From Pedobacter sp. AK013 (GTDB taxonomy: Bacteria > Bacteroidota > Bacteroidia > Sphingobacteriales > Sphingobacteriaceae): 64,000 nt of DNA. Both the position numbers and the translations under genes were made by a program. Of this stretch, positions 42,088 through 50,365 are shown piece after piece. The notes under the pieces were generated by a model. The model was not told the origin of the DNA, did not search any database, and saw nothing but the letters and a program-made list of their open reading frames with translations. Within the stretch, counting starts at the first letter, position 1; each line of letters begins with the position of its first letter. The stretch lies in NCBI RefSeq assembly GCF_014205835.1, contig NZ_JACHCQ010000004.1, forward strand, positions 124,001 through 188,000, written 5' to 3'.

Positions 42088-42492
42088 GTTTTTTTTTTTT
42101 TTTTTTGATAATGTATTGGATAACAGGTGTTTAATGTTTTATTGATTCGTGAGGACACAAACCACGGCGGAAGATAACTTTAGGAGATGGTCTCCATAAA
42201 ATTCTTCCGTCATTCCTATGATTTTTACCATCAAGACACTAAGAAGGTTCATGTTCATTTAATAATACTGCCTTTTCGTACCTAAACCTGACATTCGCGG
42301 AAAGCCCGGAGCCCGATCCTCCATCGGGTGAGGAATGCAGCATTGGCAGGACTAAAAATAATAGCAGCACTTCACCTGCTTTCCAAAACATAATTTTAAT
42401 CACCATGGCATAGAGAAGCAAAATAGTTAACTGGTGCCATCTGTCATCCTATTCCAAATGGCCAGAACCAGGATTTATTTATCGCGGAAAAT

Positions 42493-43119
42493 CTATGCGT
42501 AGAATTTCAGATAAGTTTTAATGATGAGCCAGAAAGCAAAGAAGATGATGACTACACCGGCAATTTTATTCAGCTTTTTAAGTGCATCTTCCTTTATTTT
42601 ATAACGGAGTTTACTGGAGTAAAAGCTCTTTGCTCCATCGATGCTTAATTGAGTAGCCATGGCGATAAAAAAGCAAACTAATTTTTCGTTCAGCATATTG
42701 TTCAATTTAACCGAAATGATCCCACTTACAATAATCCAGAACATAAGGGTAGAAGGGGTGAGGATGCACATTAAGAAGCCTTTGAGCACATACCCCCGTT
42801 TACTCACTTTTTGAAGCGTTGAACTATCATAGTGCACTGTTATTTTAGAAACCAGGTAATATATACCTACGGCAAGCAGAAATACACCGCCAATACTGCC
42901 AACATATTTATCAAATTCGGCTTTATAATCAACAAACTGACTCCCAAAAAGGACCAATGCAATTAAGATCACATCACTAATAATTACGCCAACAGCTAAA
43001 GAAAACCCAGCTTTGAAGCCCCTTTCTATGCTGGTTTTGATCATTGCAAAAAATACCGGCCCAGTTAAAAAAGACGAAATAATCCCTGCTCCTATACCGA
43101 GTAATATGGCTTCAAACAT
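42493..43119 (-). CDS. LysE-family translocator
   Basis: Inner-membrane exporter of the LysE/RhtB family, 208 residues with about six helices. The N-terminal helix GIGAGIISSFLTGPVFFAMIKTSIERGFKAG and the following VGVIISDVILIALVLFG carry the family glycines. Members export amino acids or small solutes; the substrate here is unknown. The gene stands alone beside a repeat-rich region. Confidence 0.9.
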   Translation of the reverse strand: MFEAILLGIGAGIISSFLTGPVFFAMIKTSIERGFKAGFSLAVGVIISDVILIALVLFGSQFVDYKAEFDKYVGSIGGVFLLAVGIYYLVSKITVHYDSSTLQKVSKRGYVLKGFLMCILTPSTLMFWIIVSGIISVKLNNMLNEKLVCFFIAMATQLSIDGAKSFYSSKLRYKIKEDALKKLNKIAGVVIIFFAFWLIIKTYLKFYA

Positions 43120-43261
43120 GCATTGTATTGTTTATAATATGCGAATATGCAACTTTATACCTAAACATATAACATTTATTTTTGTTGCATAGGTTGCATA
43201 AAATTACTGGTTTTCATTTTTTTTTATTTATGTTTAGAGCCACTAAAACTAAATTTAAAAA

Positions 43262-44698
43262 ATGAGTTCAGAACAAACACAAACCAAATGGGGGCAATTT
43301 ATTCCTTTGGTCACGGTATTCTTTTTCTGGGGCTTTGTGGCCGCCAGTAATGACATTTTAATACCGGTATTTAAGCAGGCTTTTAATTTAACTCAATTCC
43401 AAAGCCAGTTGGTATCATTTGCATTTTACATTGCATACACGGTTGGGGCTTTAATTTATAATGGCATTTCGGTAGTAATGGGGCAGGACATTGTAAATAA
43501 ACTAGGCTACAAAAACTCTTTGGCTTTGGGGCTTGTTATTTCGGCAGCTGGAACGCTTTTGTTTTATCCGGCAGCAAATCTGCACTCATTTCCGCTAATG
43601 TTATCTGGCTTGTTTATTGTTGCCCTGGGTTTCTCTTTACAACAAACTGTTGCAAATCCTTTAGCTATTGCTTTGGGGCCAATTAAAACTGGTTCACAAC
43701 GTTTAACTCTTGCAGGGGGTATTAATAATTTTGGTACAACCATTGGCCCCTTGTTGGTAAACTTCGCTATTTTTGGTGTTGCTACAAGCGCTACTACCAA
43801 TGTGAGCATCGAAAGTGTAAAAATTCCATATTTAATACTAGGAGTAGCCTTTCTTTTAGTAGCTGTATTTTTAAAAATGTCGTCTTTGCCTGATCGACCT
43901 ACTTTAGTAGAAGCTTCAGCTAATGATACTAAATCGATTAAGGGCTCTGCTTTGAACTACCCACAGCTGGTACTGGGAATGATTGCTATTTTTCTATATG
44001 TTGGCGTAGAGGTGTCTACTGCCAGTAATTTGCCGGCATATATGGAAGAGAAATTAAGATTTGCCATTAAAGATATTGCGCCATATGTTTCTTTATACTG
44101 GGCCAGTTTAATGATTGGTCGTTGGACAGGGGCGGTAGAAGCTTTTACTGAAGATATGACCTTGCAAAAAATATTGAGATTTGTAGCACCTTATTTAGCT
44201 TTTGGTGTTTTCTTAATTGCAAATGCTATCGCCAAACACGATTTAACACCATTTTATGTATACGCAGCCGTAATAGTTGTATTAATTGGCGCCGATATGG
44301 CCAGTAAAGGAAACCCGGCGCGCATGTTATTAATTTTTTCGGTAATGGGCATTATAGCCTTATTTATCGGTATGTTTACTACAGGTATGACTAGTGTTTA
44401 CGCGTTTACCAGTGTGGGTTTATTCTGCAGCACTTTGTGGCCGTGTATTTTTACTTTGGCTGTTAGTGGCTTAGGTAAGCACACCAGTCAAGGAAGTAGT
44501 TTTTTAATTATGATGATTATGGGAGGTGGTATTGTGAGTTTAGCGCAAGGATACCTTTCAAAGTTTACAGGTATCCAATACAGTTACTTAGTCGGGGTGG
44601 TGTGTTTCGCATATCTTGCATTCTATGCAATTAAAGGAAGTGCTATTTTGAAGACACAGGGAATTAATTTTGATGAGAAAATTTCTGGTGGACATTAA
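43262..44698 (+). CDS. Sugar MFS transporter, fucose permease (FucP) family
   Basis: A 478-residue major-facilitator importer with 12 helices. FFFWGFVAASNDILIPVFKQAFNLTQFQSQLVSFAFYIAYTVGAL is the FucP-type opening (helix 1 with Asn and Asp, then helix 2). GFSLQQTVANPLAIALG and the central loop follow, and GLGKHTSQGSSFLIMMIMGGGIVSLAQGYL is the conserved helix 11 block. Related proteins import L-fucose, glucose/galactose or N-acetylglucosamine by proton symport. No sugar-catabolic gene is adjacent, so the sugar is unknown. Confidence 0.92.
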   Translation: MSSEQTQTKWGQFIPLVTVFFFWGFVAASNDILIPVFKQAFNLTQFQSQLVSFAFYIAYTVGALIYNGISVVMGQDIVNKLGYKNSLALGLVISAAGTLLFYPAANLHSFPLMLSGLFIVALGFSLQQTVANPLAIALGPIKTGSQRLTLAGGINNFGTTIGPLLVNFAIFGVATSATTNVSIESVKIPYLILGVAFLLVAVFLKMSSLPDRPTLVEASANDTKSIKGSALNYPQLVLGMIAIFLYVGVEVSTASNLPAYMEEKLRFAIKDIAPYVSLYWASLMIGRWTGAVEAFTEDMTLQKILRFVAPYLAFGVFLIANAIAKHDLTPFYVYAAVIVVLIGADMASKGNPARMLLIFSVMGIIALFIGMFTTGMTSVYAFTSVGLFCSTLWPCIFTLAVSGLGKHTSQGSSFLIMMIMGGGIVSLAQGYLSKFTGIQYSYLVGVVCFAYLAFYAIKGSAILKTQGINFDEKISGGH

Positions 44699-44720
44699 TT
44701 TTTAATAAAGTAATTTTACA

Positions 44721-44752
44721 GCCACAGAGATTTAGTTCTTTGTGGCTTTTTT
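44721..44752 (+). terminator. Terminator after the sugar transporter
   Basis: GCCACA...TGTGGC stem followed by TTTTTT, ending 10 nt before the start of the dCMP deaminase gene. Confidence 0.7.
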
Positions 44753-44762
44753 GATTTTTATA

Positions 44763-45221
44763 ATGACAGATAAACCAAGTTTCGATTCGATATTTATGAA
44801 CCTGGCCACCGATTTGGCTGCCCGTTCACATTGTGTGCGTGCTCATGTAGGTGCAGTATTAACAAAAGATACCCGCATAATTTCTATTGGTTATAATGGT
44901 CCGCCGGCCGGTACCCATAATTGTGACGAAGAATGGCCAGAGCATGGCTGCGCGCGCGATAGTAAAGGAAGTTGTTCTTTGGCATTACATGCGGAGGAAA
45001 ACGCGATCCTCTATGCCTCAAAAAATGGATCCAAGATAGAAGGATGTACTTTATATACCACCTTGTCGCCTTGTATTGCCTGTGCCCGCTTAATTTTATC
45101 TTCAGGAATCAAACTGGTATACTATTCTAAATCTTATGCAGCTTATAAAGGTTTGCCTAGCGACGAAGGCGTAGATTTTTTAAGAAAATTTGGGGTAGAA
45201 GTGATTTTGATAGAATCATAA
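44763..45221 (+). CDS. dCMP deaminase family protein
   Basis: Zinc-dependent deaminase for dCMP to dUMP in thymidylate supply, 152 residues. The zinc motif is HAEENA plus SPCIAC, and the front part AHVGAVLTKDTRIISIGYNGPPAGTHNCDEEWPEHGC contains the additional zinc-site residues (the HC at the start and the C/H pair) of dCMP deaminases. Start chosen at ATG 44763; an upstream GTG lies in the terminator. Confidence 0.94.
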   Translation: MTDKPSFDSIFMNLATDLAARSHCVRAHVGAVLTKDTRIISIGYNGPPAGTHNCDEEWPEHGCARDSKGSCSLALHAEENAILYASKNGSKIEGCTLYTTLSPCIACARLILSSGIKLVYYSKSYAAYKGLPSDEGVDFLRKFGVEVILIES

Positions 45222-45365
45222 AGGTTCTGTGGTCCATTTGTTATTAGTTTATTGGCGACTGTGAGCTGTATAACAGTTCACCAGAGTTTGTACTTAAAAC
45301 ATAACTCATTTTTATCTTGACAATTTGACAAGTTTTGCTTGTATTTGATTATAAAACTTTTAGTT

Positions 45366-45601
45366 ATGAAAACAATGTCGGTTGGTGAATTTAAAGCTCA
45401 TTTTTCTGAAGTTTTGGAAGATATTAAAGCAGGTTCAGCATAGCTGTAACTTTTGGCAGGAAAAAGGAAGTCATTGGTTACTTTGTTCCTGAATTAGAAA
45501 AAAGTAATAGCGAACGTAAAATCGGTATGCTAGATGGAAAGGCTGAAGTAATATTTAAAGACGATTTCGAAATGACCGAAGAGGAGTTTTTAGGATTATG
45601 A
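45366..45601 (+). pseudogene. Broken antitoxin gene (Phd/YefM-type), frameshifted
   Basis: The frame begins MKTMSVGEFKAHFSEVLEDIKAGS, the start of a prevent-host-death-type antitoxin, and then meets TAG at about 45441. One base appears to be missing near 45438: in the shifted frame the sequence goes on IAVTFGRKKEVIGYFVPELE to EEEFLGL with a stop at 45599-45601 that overlaps the next ATG. The overlap and both halves show that it was the antitoxin of a type II pair. It is now unlikely to be made as one protein. Confidence 0.75.
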
Positions 45602-45756
45602 TTTACTTGTTAGATACCCATGGACTAATTTGGTCGCTAATGTATTCTTCTAAGCTCTCTAATAATTGCTTAGAAATTCTAAAGAACAAAAAAAATATAA
45701 TTTCGGTAAGCGCAATAAGTTTTTGGGAAATATCTTTAAAGCATTCTTTTGATTAA
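45598..45756 (+). pseudogene. Truncated PIN-domain toxin (VapC-type)
   Basis: The frame MIYLLDTHGLIWSLMYSSKL to ISVSAISFWEISLKHSFD is the first 52 residues of a PIN ribonuclease; full proteins are about 130 residues. The N-terminal acidic residue (D6 in LLDTH) and the SFWEIS block with the second acidic residue are present, but the rest is missing. The frame ends where a repetitive intergenic tract (ATTAACTGTTCAAATCGG) begins, so the truncation point coincides with the repeat. Confidence 0.75.
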
Positions 45757-45869
45757 CTGTTCAAATCGGTTAATTAACTCCTGTTGCCAAACGCTCAGCT
45801 CCAAACCGACTCCGGACTTTTTCCTTCAAAAATCTTAAATCTCTGGTCTCAAATATCATATCTAATTAC
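45753..45869. repeat. Phrase-like tract between the broken toxin and guaA
   Basis: Plus strand: TTAACTGTTCAAATCGGTT, AATTAACTCCTGTTGCC, then a C-rich phrase (AAACGCTCAGCTCCAAACC, GACTCCGGAC, TTAAATCTCTGGTCTC). G/T-rich arm after the toxin stop, C/A-rich arm before guaA. Confidence 0.5.
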
Positions 45870-45877
45870 TACTTTTG
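45870..45877 (+). promoter_or_regulatory. TAnnTTTG promoter element 3 nt before guaA
   Basis: TACTTTTG, then CGG, then the ATG at 45881. A transcript from this element could hardly have a leader. Confidence 0.65.
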
Positions 45878-45880
45878 CGG

Positions 45881-47410
45881 ATGCAAGAGAAAATCATTAT
45901 CGTCGATTTTGGTTCGCAATTTACACAGCTCATCGCCCGTAGGGTTCGCGAACTAAATATTTACTGTGAAATATATCCATACAACAATCTTCCTGAGGTT
46001 ACGCCTGATGTAAAAGGAGTTATATTTTCAGGTAGTCCTTATTCTGTCCGTCAGGAAGATGCACCTCAAATCGATTTATCGAAATACCATTTAAAATATC
46101 CATTATTGGCTGTTTGTTATGGTGCACAATATATTGCCCAACATTCTGGCGGTGCTGTTCAGCCATCTTCAACACGCGAGTACGGCCGTGCTAACCTGAA
46201 TTTTGTAAACCAGGAGAACAAATTATTTAAAGGTATAAACATCGACTCGCAAGTTTGGATGAGCCACGGAGATACCATTACCGATATTCCTGAAAACTTT
46301 GAATTGATTGCCAGTACCGATAGTGTAAAAGTGGCAGCTTATCATATTAAAGATTCAGATACTTATGCTATCCAGTTTCACCCTGAGGTAACGCACAGTA
46401 TTGATGGAAAAATCCTTTTAGAAAACTTTTTGGTTGATATATGTGGATGTAGCCAGGATTGGACTTCTGCTGCTTTTGTTGAAACTACCATTGCCGATAT
46501 TAAAGCTACTGTAGGTAACGATAAAGTTGTTCTGGCGCTTTCGGGCGGTGTTGACAGTAGTGTTGCGGCGGTACTTTTGCATAAAGCCATTGGTACAAAC
46601 CTACACTGTATATTTGTTGATAACGGCTTATTGCGCAAAAATGAATATGAAAGTGTTTTAGAGCAATACAAAGATTTTGGCTTAAATATTAAGGGGGTTG
46701 ATGCAAAGGATAAATTCTTGGGTCAGTTGGCCGGAGTAGAAGATCCAGAAACAAAACGTAAAATTATTGGCCGTGTATTTATCGAAGTTTTCGACGAAGA
46801 ATCTCATCTTATTCAAGATGTAAAATGGTTGGCTCAGGGTACAATTTACCCGGATATTATTGAATCTATTTCGGTTAAAGGTCCATCTGCAACCATTAAA
46901 TCGCACCATAATGTAGGCGGTTTGCCAGATTTTATGAAACTTAAAGTAGTAGAACCACTTAAAACTTTGTTTAAAGATGAAGTAAGAAGAGTAGGTACCA
47001 CTTTAGGTTTAGAATCGTTTATTTTAGGTCGCCATCCATTTCCTGGACCAGGTTTAGGCATCCGCATTATTGGAGAGGTTACTCCAGAAAAGGTAGCCAT
47101 TTTACAAGATGCCGATAAAATTTATATCGACAATTTAAAAGAAGCAGGCCTTTACGATAAAGTATGGCAGGCAGGCGCTATCTTCTTGCCAGTGAGATCC
47201 GTTGGAGTAATGGGCGATGAACGTACTTACGAAAATGTAATTGCACTAAGAGCGGTAGAATCGCTTGATGGAATGACAGCAGATTGGTGCCACCTACCTT
47301 ATCCGGTATTGGCTAAAATCTCAAACGAAATCATCAATAAAGTTAAAGGCATCAATAGAGTGGTATATGATATCAGCTCTAAACCACCTGCGACTATCGA
47401 GTGGGAATAG
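45881..47410 (+). CDS. guaA: GMP synthase (glutamine-hydrolysing)
   Basis: Converts XMP to GMP with ATP and glutamine, 509 residues. The N-terminal glutamine amidotransferase domain has the nucleophile in LLAVCYGAQ (C79) and the histidine in [11 protein letters not shown]. The ATP-pyrophosphatase domain has the P-loop [15 protein letters not shown], and the C-terminal dimerisation domain ends [16 protein letters not shown], the family terminus. The start [20 protein letters not shown] is right, as no other in-frame ATG follows closely. A strong terminator lies 60 bp downstream. Confidence 0.97.
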   Translation: MQEKIIIVDFGSQFTQLIARRVRELNIYCEIYPYNNLPEVTPDVKGVIFSGSPYSVRQEDAPQIDLSKYHLKYPLLAVCYGAQYIAQHSGGAVQPSSTREYGRANLNFVNQENKLFKGINIDSQVWMSHGDTITDIPENFELIASTDSVKVAAYHIKDSDTYAIQFHPEVTHSIDGKILLENFLVDICGCSQDWTSAAFVETTIADIKATVGNDKVVLALSGGVDSSVAAVLLHKAIGTNLHCIFVDNGLLRKNEYESVLEQYKDFGLNIKGVDAKDKFLGQLAGVEDPETKRKIIGRVFIEVFDEESHLIQDVKWLAQGTIYPDIIESISVKGPSATIKSHHNVGGLPDFMKLKVVEPLKTLFKDEVRRVGTTLGLESFILGRHPFPGPGLGIRIIGEVTPEKVAILQDADKIYIDNLKEAGLYDKVWQAGAIFLPVRSVGVMGDERTYENVIALRAVESLDGMTADWCHLPYPVLAKISNEIINKVKGINRVVYDISSKPPATIEWE

Positions 47411-47469
47411 CTTTTAGTTTGGTATTGTGAGTTTTCAGTTTGTAGTACAAACAGCATAAAATAAAGGTG

Positions 47470-47507
47470 ATGCTAGCAAGGTGGAATAAACTTTGCTAGC
47501 ATATTTT
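47470..47507 (+). terminator. guaA terminator
   Basis: ATGCTAGCAAGG and CTTTGCTAGCAT form a 12-bp stem (one G-U) with a 9-nt loop, followed by ATTTTG. Confidence 0.85.
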
Positions 47508-47523
47508 GTTAAAAATGATAGGT

Positions 47524-48735
47524 ATGAATTTCAAGAAGGTTTATGGGTTGCTGGTTTTGTTTGCGGTAGTTTTGGGTGCTTGTTCGCCTAAAATCAGGAC
47601 ACCCAAACCTGAAGCAGGTAAACCGGTTGAAAAAGAAAAACCAACAGATAAAAAGCCTATCAAAAAAATTTCGCAGGCAAGCGTTTCCCTGCTTGTTCCC
47701 TTTAAATTGGATGAGCTGAATTTAAAAACAGCCACAAAAGCCGATATTGAGAAATATGCCATGCCTATTGATTTCTATCAGGGCTTTAAATTAGGATTGG
47801 ATTCTGCCGCAGCCCAGGGTCTAAATTTTAAACTGAATGTTTTCGATACGCAAGATGATAATGCACATATATCGCTCTTGTACAAAAATGAGCGGTTTAA
47901 ACAAAGCAATTTAATTATTGGCCCCGTTTTTCCCGATGGATTAAAGTTTATCGCCAATTATGCCAAAGAAAATAACGCAATTATTGTGTCTCCTTTGGCC
48001 GCTTCCGAACCCGCTGAATTTAATAATCCAAATCTGGTGTCAATTGTAAATAATATTGACTTACATGGAAAAAAGATAGTCACATACATTGCTAAAAACT
48101 ATAATCCTGCTAATACTATAGTGGTGTTGATTAATCCTAAGAAAACAGAAGACGAACAGTTTGCGGCACCAATAAGGAATTATTTTAAAAGCAATACAAA
48201 GTTTGTGGTACAGGAGTATGCTTCGGCTTATGCTTTTGAAACAAAAATGATTAAAGGTAAAGACTATGTAGTAGTGCTTACCTCATCCGACAGGACTTTT
48301 GTATTGCCAACAATAGAAAAACTGTATAAATTAAAGCATCTACCTGCAGGTGGTTATAGTATTAATTTGTTTGGTCATCCTAACTGGGTAAAACAGAATT
48401 ATCCTACAGATAAATTACAAGATCTGAATACGATTATCAGCTCTTCTTATAAAATAGACTACAAAAGCAGTGCAGTTATTGCCTTTGTTAAAAAATACCG
48501 CTACAGGTACGGATTTGAGCCTGGAGAATACGCTTTTAAGGGCTTTGATATTGGGTACTATTTCGGTAAACTGTTAACCACATACGGAGAGGATTATAGA
48601 GATTATCTGATAAAAGATAAATATAAAGGGCTACATAATAACTTTTCATTTATCCATGATGAAAAATTAGGTTATATTAACACCAGTTTAATGTTACTGA
48701 AGTTTAAAAATTTTGCTTTAAACATAGTTGAGTAA
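47524..48735 (+). CDS. Lipoprotein with a type 1 periplasmic-binding-protein fold
   Basis: A 403-residue predicted lipoprotein; signal MNFKKVYGLLVLFAVVLGAC with lipobox LGAC. After a Pro/Lys-rich linker (PKPEAGKPVEKEKPTDKKP) comes a domain like the receptor fold of ABC transporter binding proteins: VSLLVPFKLDELNL, DFYQGFKLGLDSAAAQGLNFKLNVFDTQDDN, NLIIGPVFPDGLKFIANYAKENNAIIVSPLAA and TIVVLINPKK. Relatives in Bacteroidota often carry an N-terminal LysM domain; none is visible here. No ABC permease is nearby, so it may bind a cell-wall fragment or signal. Starts at 47515 and 47524 are both possible. Confidence 0.85.
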   Translation: MNFKKVYGLLVLFAVVLGACSPKIRTPKPEAGKPVEKEKPTDKKPIKKISQASVSLLVPFKLDELNLKTATKADIEKYAMPIDFYQGFKLGLDSAAAQGLNFKLNVFDTQDDNAHISLLYKNERFKQSNLIIGPVFPDGLKFIANYAKENNAIIVSPLAASEPAEFNNPNLVSIVNNIDLHGKKIVTYIAKNYNPANTIVVLINPKKTEDEQFAAPIRNYFKSNTKFVVQEYASAYAFETKMIKGKDYVVVLTSSDRTFVLPTIEKLYKLKHLPAGGYSINLFGHPNWVKQNYPTDKLQDLNTIISSSYKIDYKSSAVIAFVKKYRYRYGFEPGEYAFKGFDIGYYFGKLLTTYGEDYRDYLIKDKYKGLHNNFSFIHDEKLGYINTSLMLLKFKNFALNIVE

Positions 48736-48767
48736 TTCTATATTTTTTCTTCCATTTTAATTATTAC

Positions 48768-49937
48768 ATGAGAGCAGATCATCAGTTAAGAGCATTTGAA
48801 CAGATTTTAAATAATTATGATGGAAGTTTGCCCTTGCATCGTTTTCTGCCAACCTATTTTAAGCAACATAAACAAATGGGGTCATCCGATAGGAGATGGG
48901 CCACACGCCATATATATAGCTTTTTTAGATTAGGTAAGGCTTTATCAGGGCTTCAACAAGAAGAGCGTTTGAGTATTGCCGATTTCTTGTGCCACGATAC
49001 GCTTAGCCTTATTGTAGAGAAAAATCTGCCAGAATTAAAAGAAAGCATTACGCTGCAGCTTGAAGAAAAAATGTCCATTATCAAAACGAAATATCCGGAT
49101 TTTAATTTGCAGGAGGTATATCCGTTTCATGCAAATCTATCTGACGGATTAGATCGGGAAGCATTTTATACCTCATTCTTCAAACAGCCCGATCTGTTTA
49201 TTAGGGTAGGAGCCGAAGAATCTGCAAGTATTATTTCCAAATTAGAAGATGAAAAAATTGAGGTTAAAGCTATTTCTCCAACTGCTTTAGCCTTACCTAA
49301 CGGAACCAAGCTCGAAACTGTTTTAAAGGAAGGCAGTTACCAGGTTCAGGATTTATCTTCTCAGCACACGGGCCATTATTTTAAGCCTAACAAATGGGAT
49401 AAATGGTGGGATTGCTGTGCAGCATCTGGTGGCAAAACATTGCTTTTACATAGTTTGGAGCCTGTTATCGAACTTTTGGTTTCCGATCTGAGAGAAAGTG
49501 TACTCCTAAATTTAGATGAACGTTTCCGCTTGGCAGGTATCAAAAAGTACCATAAAAAAGAACTAGATCTTTTACAGAACAATGATCAGGTTTTACATCA
49601 TTATCAATTTGATGGGATCATTTTGGATGCCCCATGTACCGGTTCCGGAACATGGGGCAGAACACCAGAAATGCTTACTTTTTTTGAAGAACGAAAAATC
49701 AATCAATTTGCAAACATCCAAAAGGGGATTGTCCAAAATATTGTAAAATATTTAAAGCCTGGTAAGCCTTTAATTTATATTACCTGCTCTGCCTTTGCCG
49801 AAGAAAATGAAGCCATTGTGCAGCATATGATTGAGCAGTTGCCATTAGAACTGGAAAAAATGGAACTGATTAAAGGTTATGAAAATAATGCCGATACGAT
49901 GTTTGTAGCGAGGTTGATTAAGAAAAGCCAGGATTAA
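48768..49937 (+). CDS. RsmB/NOP-family RNA cytosine methyltransferase
   Basis: SAM-dependent 5-methylcytosine RNA methyltransferase, 389 residues. The N-terminal helical part (FEQILNNYDGSLPLHRFLPTYFKQHKQMGSSDRRWATRHIYSFFRLGK) resembles the NusB-like region of RsmB. The SAM site is WWDCCAASGGKTLLLHSL. The proton-release cysteine lies in LDAPCTGSGTWGR and the nucleophilic cysteine in YITCSAFAEENE. The target, probably 16S rRNA, is inferred from the family. Stands 32 bp after the binding-fold lipoprotein. Confidence 0.93.
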   Translation: MRADHQLRAFEQILNNYDGSLPLHRFLPTYFKQHKQMGSSDRRWATRHIYSFFRLGKALSGLQQEERLSIADFLCHDTLSLIVEKNLPELKESITLQLEEKMSIIKTKYPDFNLQEVYPFHANLSDGLDREAFYTSFFKQPDLFIRVGAEESASIISKLEDEKIEVKAISPTALALPNGTKLETVLKEGSYQVQDLSSQHTGHYFKPNKWDKWWDCCAASGGKTLLLHSLEPVIELLVSDLRESVLLNLDERFRLAGIKKYHKKELDLLQNNDQVLHHYQFDGIILDAPCTGSGTWGRTPEMLTFFEERKINQFANIQKGIVQNIVKYLKPGKPLIYITCSAFAEENEAIVQHMIEQLPLELEKMELIKGYENNADTMFVARLIKKSQD

Positions 49938-49948
49938 TCACTCGGTTC

Positions 49949-49975
49949 GTCTCCCTGAATTCATTTCAGGGTCTT
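49949..49975. repeat. REP hairpin, CTGAA-TTCAG family, copy 2
   Basis: Stem CCCTGAA/TTCAGGG; same frame as copies 1 and 3 (CGTC, CTGAATT, ATTTCAG, TCT). The flank TAGCGCATAGATGAAAT follows. Confidence 0.75.
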
Positions 49976-50021
49976 AGCGCATAGATGAAATAAATTAAGC
50001 ATAACAACGCTTTTAGCAACG

Positions 50022-50195
50022 TTACGTATGTTCAAACCAAGATTTGAAATTCTTTTTGAAGTATTTAACCGCCTCGATTAAAACGGCTATTGCTCCGATA
50101 ATTACAGTATATTCTTCAAAGCCGTTCATAATGTAAGCTTTATGTTTAGATGAATGTACGGAATTATTGTTACAGATTGATTGAAGGATTGTCAT
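50022..50195 (-). CDS. Possible small membrane protein
   Basis: A 57-residue frame whose last 35 residues (MNGFEEYTVIIGAIAVLIEAVKYFKKNFKSWFEHT) contain one hydrophobic helix and a basic amphipathic tail. It lies between two REP hairpins. There is no recognisable family and no promoter motif. The internal methionine is the more likely start. It may be chance coding. Confidence 0.3.
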   Translation of the reverse strand: MTILQSICNNNSVHSSKHKAYIMNGFEEYTVIIGAIAVLIEAVKYFKKNFKSWFEHT

Positions 50196-50222
50196 TTAAA
50201 AACGTTATTTACCTCGATTAAT

Positions 50223-50249
50223 CGTCATGCTGAATTTATTTCAGCATCT
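50223..50249. repeat. REP hairpin, CTGAA-TTCAG family, copy 3
   Basis: Stem TGCTGAA/TTCAGCA. Compared with copies 1 and 2 the variable stem positions change on both sides, keeping the pairing. Confidence 0.75.
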
Positions 50250-50365
50250 TTTCTGTAAGCGGACATTGAAATAAATTACCTTCGGTGAGCTCGCTTAAGG
50301 TTCGGTTTACTTCATAGCTTTTCGCTTCGCTAGAGGTCAGGGTAATGAATCGTTGAAATGGCACT

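Larger units (their letters stand above)
41874..42492. other. 619-bp mosaic of repeat fragments without a gene
   Basis: From left to right: a CCCCTAAAGGGG palindrome (41874-41895), the purF terminator, a REP hairpin (42061-42087), a run of 18 T (42089-42106), a nested hairpin CGGAAGA...GGAGA-tgg-TCTCC...TCTTCCG (42168-42209), the phrase ACCATCAAGACACTAAGAAGG (about 42228-42248), and a stretch with CTAAACCTGACATTCGCGGA (about 42281-42300) that resembles the 58.3 and 58.6 kb elements. Translations of this region have no gene character. Confidence 0.6.
49938..50365. other. 428-bp gap with two REP hairpins and one short reading frame
   Basis: Besides the REP copies at 49949 and 50223 and a 57-codon minus-strand frame (separate entries), the right end (50268-50345) reads TACCTTCGGTGAGCTCGC, then TTCGGTTTACTTCATAGC and TTTTCGCTTCGCTAGAGGTC. 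It shows no gene. Confidence 0.6.

Noticed and set aside
42089..42106. T18 run as a phase-variable promoter
   Set aside because: The nearest genes end at 41873 and 42493 and neither starts here, so no gene would be switched.
42239..42421. Open frame of 60 codons on the minus strand (MLLYAMVIKIMFW...PDGGSGSGLS)
   Set aside because: It is translated from repeat fragments related to the 58 kb element; the Gly/Ser-rich part comes from a CCCGAT palindrome, and there is no promoter or family.
45222..45756. An active toxin-antitoxin or defence module
   Set aside because: The antitoxin is frameshifted and the toxin lacks more than half of its length; it is a remnant.
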